The notes under the pieces were generated by a model. The model saw nothing but the letters and a program-made list of their open reading frames with translations. It did no database searches and was not told the DNA's origin. Positions 59,047 to 64,000 of a DNA stretch of 64,000 nucleotides are shown piece after piece. The translations under genes and the position numbers were made by a program. Every line of letters begins with the position of its first letter. The stretch's first letter is position 1. Source of the stretch: a bacterium (GTDB taxonomy: Bacteria > Fibrobacterota > Fibrobacteria > UBA11236); assembly GCA_900299345.1 (NCBI GenBank), contig OMJM01000044.1, positions 62,001 through 126,000 on the forward strand. Direction: 5' to 3'.

Positions 59047-60456
59047 ATGCACGTATCAAGTATTTCGATCCTGGCAGGTTTCGCAATGAGTCTCGGCGTA
59101 TCCGTCGCCGCCATTCCCAACACCGTCACCTTGCGAGATTTTTTCGGTCTCACGTTCAACCGTCCGCTCTATGTGGCGGAAGTGCCAGGGCGCGACAGCA
59201 ATTTTGTGGTGGTGGAACAACTTCCGGCCACCGGCACAGCGGCATCGGTCATTGCTGTGCGCCGGGTCAACGGTACGTGGACAAAGTCCACCATGGTCAC
59301 GGTGACAGTGGTGACGAACCAGAACCAGATGGGGCTGCTGGGTTTTGCCTTCCATCCCCAGTTTCACACCAACCGCAAGTATTATCTCAGTTATAATCCC
59401 AACGCCGCCACGAGTTTGATCGTGGAACGTGTTGCCGACACCTCGTTCATCCGCGATGGCGGCACTGCGCAGAAAACGATCTTGCGCGCCGTGCAACCTC
59501 AGACCAATCAAAATGGTGGTGGCATCGGCTTCGGGCCCGATGGATTTCTCTACATCGGTTTTGGAGATGGAGGTGGCAACGGAGATCCACAGGGTCGTGC
59601 GCAGAATATGGACTCACTGATGGGTAAAATGTTGCGAGTGGATGTGGATGGGGCTGACGCTTTTCCCACGGATACCACGCGCAATTACGCCATTCCCTCG
59701 GACAATCCGTTTGTGGGAGGCGGGCATAAGGCCGAGGTTTGGGCCTATGGATTGCGCAACCCGTGGAGATGGTCTTTTCATCCGGTGACGGGAGAGCTCT
59801 GGGCAGGTGATGTCGGACAGGGGAATCCGAATACCACCGGTTATGAGGAGATATCACGCATTACCAAGGGCGGTAATATGGGCTGGCCCGTCATGGAGGG
59901 GGCGCATTGCTATCCACCCGGGACCGCGACGTGCAACAGCGCCGGAATGATCGCGCCGGCGCAGGAATTGACGCGCACCCAGAGCAACGCCGTCATTGGT
60001 GGGATGTTTTTTTCCGGTAATGCGTCCGCGGCCTTGAATGACGTTTATTTCTACGGCGACAACGCCAGCGGAAGGCTATGGGGCGCGCGTGCGGATCGCG
60101 GCGGCGCATTCACAGAAACCCAGCAATTGACACCCACCGTGGCCAATCTCAGTTCCTTCGGAATGGATTCTCGCGGCCGCCTCTTCGCCCTGCGTCTGGG
60201 AACCGGTACCACAAACATCGCGTCCAACACCGGGGCGGTCATGATACTTGAATCTCCCGACATGGTGCCCTCCGCCATCCGATCCACATATCGCAATGGA
60301 TCACGTCCCATCGCACGCAGTGATTTGATGAATCCGGGAAAATATTCCCTGCGATCGCTTGATGGCCGCGGAGTCGGTCCGGGATCGCGGGGCGTGTTCA
60401 TCGCGGTGGAGAAAAATTCCACGGCCACGCCGCGTCTGGTGCCTTTACTGGATTAG
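59047..60456 (+). CDS. Secreted PQQ-type glucose/sorbosone dehydrogenase-like protein
   Basis: The 469-residue secreted protein has a signal peptide (to about residue 20) and a six-bladed propeller of the soluble glucose/sorbosone dehydrogenase family: GLLGFAFHPQFHTNRKYYLSY, GGGIGFGPDGFLYIGFGDGG, GLRNPWRWSFHPVTGELWAGDVG and GGNMGWPVMEG (listed in order). It would oxidise sugars with PQQ. The last 60 residues form a short beta module (GKYSLRSLDGRG ... GVFIAVEK) like a type IX secretion sorting domain. GGGAGG precedes the ATG. Upstream lies a triheme lipoprotein that could accept its electrons. Confidence 0.82.
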   Translation: MHVSSISILAGFAMSLGVSVAAIPNTVTLRDFFGLTFNRPLYVAEVPGRDSNFVVVEQLPATGTAASVIAVRRVNGTWTKSTMVTVTVVTNQNQMGLLGFAFHPQFHTNRKYYLSYNPNAATSLIVERVADTSFIRDGGTAQKTILRAVQPQTNQNGGGIGFGPDGFLYIGFGDGGGNGDPQGRAQNMDSLMGKMLRVDVDGADAFPTDTTRNYAIPSDNPFVGGGHKAEVWAYGLRNPWRWSFHPVTGELWAGDVGQGNPNTTGYEEISRITKGGNMGWPVMEGAHCYPPGTATCNSAGMIAPAQELTRTQSNAVIGGMFFSGNASAALNDVYFYGDNASGRLWGARADRGGAFTETQQLTPTVANLSSFGMDSRGRLFALRLGTGTTNIASNTGAVMILESPDMVPSAIRSTYRNGSRPIARSDLMNPGKYSLRSLDGRGVGPGSRGVFIAVEKNSTATPRLVPLLD

Positions 60457-60469
60457 TTATATAGGCCCC

Positions 60470-62503
60470 GTGGCCGGCGCAGCGCAACAAGAACTGAAAG
60501 CCCTCGTTTTGATCGGCGGGGGAATGCCCAAGGCCTATTGGTACCGCGCCGGTGAGATTACGGCTTCCGATCTTCGGCCCGGAACGTTGGTCGAAGTTCC
60601 CCTGCAAAAGCGCAAAGTGCCCGGCATCGTAGTTGAAACCGGTCATCCCGATCTCGGTTTCGACACCAAGCCCATCCATCGCGTAGCGCCGGATTCGGCC
60701 CGGTTGTCGGCTGAATGGCTGGAGCTGCTGCGCTGGATCAGCCAATACTATCTCACACCATTGCCGTTGGTGCTGCAAGCGGGCTTGCCCAAGGCGGCCA
60801 CCCGGTTTTTATTTCATCCGCCCAAGCGCGCAACAAAACAACCGATGGAAAAATCCATCATGCCCGTTGGGAAAAATCTGGATCCGACGGCCGGGCAATC
60901 CATTGCGATCGAAACAATTTCAAAATCGTTGGAATCCGGCTCTCATGGTGCGTTTCTGTTGCATGGAATCACCGGCAGCGGCAAAACCCTCGTGTACCTC
61001 CATCTCGCGAAAAAGGCATTGGCACTTGGCAAACGTGTGCTTGTCCTGCTTCCCGAAATCGCGCTGACGCCGCAGACTATCGGACGCTTCGAATCCTTCC
61101 TCGGTCGCAAGGTTCCTGCGTTTCACAGCGGCTTATCCGAACCGGAACGGCGCGATTTGTGGAAAAAGATTTTCGCCGGGGAAGCCGACATCGTCGTCGG
61201 CGCGCGATCGGCGGCTCTGGCTCCGCTGGAAAATCTCGGTCTTATCGTCGTGGATGAGGAGCACGATTCCAGCTACAAGCAGAACGATCCGGCTCCGCGC
61301 TATCATGCGCGAGATGTGTCCTTGTTTCGCGGCAAGCAGGCAGGCTGTCCGGTTGTTCTCGGCAGCGCCACGCCATCGCTTGAGTCCTATCATGCGGCAC
61401 TCACCGGAAAATTCACCTTGCTTGAGTTGAAGGAACGCGCCACCTCCTCGCCGTTGCCCGAAGTGGAGATTGTGGACATGAAGGCGCAGCAGGAAATGCA
61501 GGGGTACCAGCATCTTTCCATTCCCTTGCGCGACGCTGTGCAGCAGGCATTGGATCGCGGCGAACAGGCGATTCTTTTCCTGAACCGCCGCGGTTATTCC
61601 ACGCGCCGTGTGTGCCGCGCCTGCGGAGAGACGCGCATGTGTCCGCACTGTGCCGTGGCGCTCGTGCATCATCGCTCCACACGGACCTTGCGATGCCACT
61701 ATTGCGATTTCTCTATCTCCGCCGATTCGCCGTGTGTGAAGTGCGGGGAACATGAAATGCTCGACACGGGACGTGGCGTGGAAAAGGTGGAAGAGCATCT
61801 CCACAAAATCTTTCCCGGAGTCGGAGTGGCGCGGTTGGATCGCGACAGCGTGTCGCGCGCGGGGGAGATGGAACGTATTTTGGAGGAATTCAAGGCGGGA
61901 GAAACGCGGATTTTGCTCGGCACGCAAATGGTGGCCAAAGGTCACGACTTTCCCAAGGTCAATGTGGTGGGTGTGCTGGACGCGGACGCGGGATTTGGTC
62001 TCGCGGATTTCCGCGCCGGTGAACGCGCCTTTCAGCTCATCACGCAGGTGGCGGGCCGCGCTGGGCGTCACAAAGGATCGGGTCGTGTCTTTCTGCAGAC
62101 GTACAATCCCGACAGCGCGTTGCTTCAGCATGCCTTGAAACACGACCACGCCGGTTTTTTCCGCGATGAAATCGAACGGCGTCGCGAACACGGCTATCCG
62201 CCGTTCCGTCGATTGTTGCTGTTCGAAATGCTGAGCCGCAAGGAAGAGGAAGTCGTGAAGGCCATGGAAGTGTTCGCCCTCATCCTCAACGAACTTGCGC
62301 CACAAGCCCACGCTGATGTGTTGGGTCCCGCCTACGCTGCGCTGAAAAAAATCCGCAATGAACATCGTCTGCACGTTCTCGTGAAAGGGGATTATCCCAA
62401 CCAGTTGCAATGGTTGGCGGACGAAGCCGTAAAGCGATTCGCACCAAGTCAACCCAAGTCGGTGAAGCTGCGGATGGATCGCGATCCGGTTTCTTTGTTG
62501 TAG
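60470..62503 (+). CDS. priA: Primosomal protein N' (replication restart helicase PriA)
   Basis: PriA reloads the replisome at stalled forks as a 3'-5' helicase. From GTG 60470 the product is 677 residues (E. coli 732). It has the N-terminal 3'-DNA-binding domain (WYRAGEITASDLRPGTLVEV), Walker A GITGSGKT near 166-173, VDEEHD near 260, GSATPS, eight zinc-binding Cys between about 381 and 425 (CRACGETRMCPHC and CHYCD...CVKCG), LLGTQMVAKGHDFP and ITQVAGRAGR. The open frame extends upstream into the previous gene, so the start is a best guess. No priB or dnaT nearby. Confidence 0.93.
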   Translation: MAGAAQQELKALVLIGGGMPKAYWYRAGEITASDLRPGTLVEVPLQKRKVPGIVVETGHPDLGFDTKPIHRVAPDSARLSAEWLELLRWISQYYLTPLPLVLQAGLPKAATRFLFHPPKRATKQPMEKSIMPVGKNLDPTAGQSIAIETISKSLESGSHGAFLLHGITGSGKTLVYLHLAKKALALGKRVLVLLPEIALTPQTIGRFESFLGRKVPAFHSGLSEPERRDLWKKIFAGEADIVVGARSAALAPLENLGLIVVDEEHDSSYKQNDPAPRYHARDVSLFRGKQAGCPVVLGSATPSLESYHAALTGKFTLLELKERATSSPLPEVEIVDMKAQQEMQGYQHLSIPLRDAVQQALDRGEQAILFLNRRGYSTRRVCRACGETRMCPHCAVALVHHRSTRTLRCHYCDFSISADSPCVKCGEHEMLDTGRGVEKVEEHLHKIFPGVGVARLDRDSVSRAGEMERILEEFKAGETRILLGTQMVAKGHDFPKVNVVGVLDADAGFGLADFRAGERAFQLITQVAGRAGRHKGSGRVFLQTYNPDSALLQHALKHDHAGFFRDEIERRREHGYPPFRRLLLFEMLSRKEEEVVKAMEVFALILNELAPQAHADVLGPAYAALKKIRNEHRLHVLVKGDYPNQLQWLADEAVKRFAPSQPKSVKLRMDRDPVSLL

Positions 62504-62519
62504 GATTATTTTTCTCTGG

Positions 62520-63257
62520 ATGGATGCGCACAGCCTCTGGCTGCTTTTCGCTGCAGTGTTGCTGGTGGCTTTTCTGTATTCCTCCGTCGGCCATGCCGGT
62601 GCATCGGGATATATCGCGGTAATGTCGCTGTTGGGGCTCTCCGTCTCGGTCATCAAGCCCACTGCCCTGATCCTCAACATTTTCGTGGCCATCATTGGAT
62701 CCTATCAATTTTGGCGCGCGGGATATTTTTCCTGGAGTCTATTCTGGCCGTTCGCACTGCTGTCGATCCCTGCCGCTTATTTCGGCGGCTATCTGCATGT
62801 GCCCGTGCAAGTCTTCAAGGTGATGCTGGGAATTGTCCTGTGGCTTTCCGCAGTCCGATTGTTCTTCCGTCAGGGCGATCCGCCTGCAGTCAAAGCTCCG
62901 TCCGGACTCGTGTCTCTCGGAGTTGGCGGTGGAATTGGATTCCTGTCCGGACTCACGGGAACCGGCGGAGGAATTTTTCTGACGCCATTGATGCTTTTCC
63001 TCCGCTGGGCCAAAACGCGGAACGTTGCCGCCACTTCTGCGCTTTTCATCCTCGTCAATTCCATCGCAGGCTTGACGGGTTATTTCGCCGGCGGCCGACC
63101 CGTTCCCTCTTTCGCGTGGATTCTGGCCCCTGCGGCTGTGGCGGGCGGAGTTATGGGATCCTATTTCGGCAGCCGGAAATTTCCGGTATGGCTCATGCAA
63201 TTTATGTTGGGTGTTGTGTTGATGGTCGCGGGGTTCAAGCTGATGTTCACAAAGTAG
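62520..63257 (+). CDS. TauE/SafE-family membrane exporter
   Basis: The 245-residue protein has about eight helices in two halves, each opening with a family motif: SSVGHAGASGYIAVMSLLGLS near 21-40 and GVGGGIGFLSGLTGTGGG near 140. This group (UPF0721) exports sulfite, sulfoacetate or related organic anions. It is unlike the shorter UreH-type protein at 28965. It starts 16 bp after priA. Substrate unknown. Confidence 0.82.
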   Translation: MDAHSLWLLFAAVLLVAFLYSSVGHAGASGYIAVMSLLGLSVSVIKPTALILNIFVAIIGSYQFWRAGYFSWSLFWPFALLSIPAAYFGGYLHVPVQVFKVMLGIVLWLSAVRLFFRQGDPPAVKAPSGLVSLGVGGGIGFLSGLTGTGGGIFLTPLMLFLRWAKTRNVAATSALFILVNSIAGLTGYFAGGRPVPSFAWILAPAAVAGGVMGSYFGSRKFPVWLMQFMLGVVLMVAGFKLMFTK

Positions 63258-63277
63258 GGGTGATTACCTTTGACCCC

Positions 63278-63736
63278 ATGAGCTCCCCCGACAAACTCGA
63301 TCAGCTTTTTTCCCTGCAAACCGAACTCAACGACCGAATCTTCGCCAAGAAGGACATCCGCGATCGCGAAGGGAAAACGCTTTCGATGGAGGCAATTCTC
63401 AGGGAGGCGCGCTCCGGCGCCGCCTTGGGGCCCAACACGGTCGTGAATGAGTGGCTGGGAAAATATCTCACCGCCCTCGACGACGAGTCCCGTGAATTGC
63501 GCGAAGAGTTGCTGTGGAAATGGTGGTCCAAGGATCACCTGGATATGCAGAATATCCGCGTTGAAATCGTCGATCAACTGCATTTCTGGATTTCGCTGGC
63601 GCTCACGTCGGGAATGTCGGCTTCAGATGTGTTCGATGCCTATATGCAGAAGAACGCCATCAACCACGCGCGGCAGGATCAGGGGTATTCGCGGGACAAC
63701 AAGAACGAAGGCGACAACAAGTCGATCCGGGTTTAA
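63278..63736 (+). CDS. Dimeric dUTPase-like (dUTPase_2 family) protein
   Basis: The 152-residue all-alpha protein matches dimeric dUTP/dUDP diphosphatases: LDQLFSLQTELNDRIF at the N-terminus, the metal-binding EELLWKWWSKDH near 85-96, VEIVDQLHFWIS near 104-115 and the closing YMQKNAINHARQDQGY. It would hydrolyse dUTP to dUMP and keep uracil out of DNA. ATG 63278 follows the exporter by 20 bp. It is unrelated to trimeric Dut. A MazG-like pyrophosphatase is the alternative. Confidence 0.8.
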   Translation: MSSPDKLDQLFSLQTELNDRIFAKKDIRDREGKTLSMEAILREARSGAALGPNTVVNEWLGKYLTALDDESRELREELLWKWWSKDHLDMQNIRVEIVDQLHFWISLALTSGMSASDVFDAYMQKNAINHARQDQGYSRDNKNEGDNKSIRV

Positions 63737-63748
63737 TCCCGGCTGCGA

Positions 63749-64000
63749 TTATTTCTCGTCGCTGACGTTGTAGTCGGGCTGGATGATGTTCGAGGTTCCG
63801 CCCTCGACAATGCTCTGCTCGGAAACCTGCGTCAGCACCGCCTTCTCGTTGAACTCCCGAAGATTCATCGCGCCCACGTTGCACATCGTTGCGCGCAGCT
63901 TGGCGAGGGTGACCCCCAGCACTTCGGCTGTGGAACCAACCACCGGCACATAACCGTCCACACCTTCCTCGAACTTCAACCGTTCAATGGAGCCGTCGTC
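63749..64000 (-). CDS. IMP dehydrogenase-like protein, 3' end only
   Basis: The last 83 codons of a gene that continues past the right edge. The visible part reads RLKFEEGVDGYVPVVGS, TLAKLRATMCNVGAMNLREF and SIVEGGTSNIIQPDYN, which is the C-terminal portion of the IMP dehydrogenase/GMP reductase family (flap-side loop and terminal helix). It probably acts in guanine nucleotide synthesis. It converges on the dUTPase gene with 12 bp between stops. The catalytic Cys and CBS domains, if any, lie outside the window. Confidence 0.75.
   Translation of the reverse strand, partial: DDGSIERLKFEEGVDGYVPVVGSTAEVLGVTLAKLRATMCNVGAMNLREFNEKAVLTQVSEQSIVEGGTSNIIQPDYNVSDEK

Noticed and set aside
1-64000. CRISPR array, intact insertion sequence or prophage
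   Set aside because: I saw no regularly spaced direct repeats, no transposase and no phage structural genes; only the integrase remnant at 21045-21170 is mobile-element-like.

Overview
The window is a chromosomal segment of a Gram-negative, respiring bacterium with moderately high GC. The traits that place it are many Sec lipoproteins, outer-membrane barrel-like proteins, secreted proteins ending in short beta-rich C-terminal modules that resemble type IX secretion sorting domains, a futalosine-pathway menaquinone enzyme (MqnC), a clade II (Sec-type, lipoprotein) nitrous oxide reductase and a fused CcoN-CcoO cbb3 oxidase. Together these suggest a member of the FCB group (Fibrobacterota, Gemmatimonadota, Bacteroidota and relatives). 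That placement is inference; no 16S gene is present.

Layout. 1-4435: two small hypothetical genes, mutS and kbl. 4574-18645: an accessory stretch of envelope genes (multicopper oxidase, triheme lipoprotein, orphan LivK-type binding protein, anchor-B surface protein, barrel protein, several lipoproteins), a DMT transporter and a class III aldehyde dehydrogenase. 18670-21172: a frameshifted CHASE3 histidine kinase, an HTH protein and a decayed phage-type integrase fragment. 21173-27475 (minus): the nitrous oxide reduction operon, cytochrome c - nosZ - nosB/nosL fusion - nosD - nosF - nosY. 27666-28829 (minus): nnrS. 28965-40218 (plus): a tightly overlapped cbb3 oxidase operon (UreH/DsbD_2-like protein, cytochrome c, ccoS, ccoNO, ccoQ, ccoP, ccoG, ccoH, ccoI, hemN, PAS histidine kinase), facing a convergent sigma-54 response regulator. 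41782-48529: a calcium-type P-ATPase, a beta-CASP RNA hydrolase, a decayed kinase fragment, a RIC-type di-iron repair protein, a class I aldolase and tRNA-Arg. 48544-53629 (minus): a MORN-repeat lipoprotein, a FAD-binding oxidoreductase, cyclopropane fatty acid synthase and maltokinase. 53631-64000: moaD, moaE, mqnC, a YceI protein with two tandem four-helix membrane paralogues, a barrel protein, a second triheme lipoprotein, a sugar dehydrogenase, priA, a TauE-like exporter, a dimeric dUTPase and the 3' end of an IMP dehydrogenase.

How it works together. The centre (21-48 kb) is a microaerobic/denitrification island. It has high-affinity oxygen respiration, copper loading of the oxidase (CcoI, CcoG, CcoH, CcoS), anaerobic haem synthesis (HemN), N2O reduction with its copper chaperone and ABC maturation system, and NO-stress functions (NnrS, RIC). 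No nitrite or NO reductase is seen, so within this window the cell looks like an N2O consumer. MqnC points to menaquinone as the quinone pool.

Oddities. The most interesting are the NosB-NosL fusion carrying a perfect 20-bp palindrome at its junction, a CcoI whose CPC motif reads CSC, a kinase gene embedded in the cbb3 operon, a YceI-linked pair of histidine-bearing membrane proteins, a lipid-modification pair (Cfa plus a FAD oxidoreductase), and four frame disruptions that all fall in homopolymer runs. I found no CRISPR array, no intact insertion sequence and no clearly new multi-gene defence or biosynthetic system.
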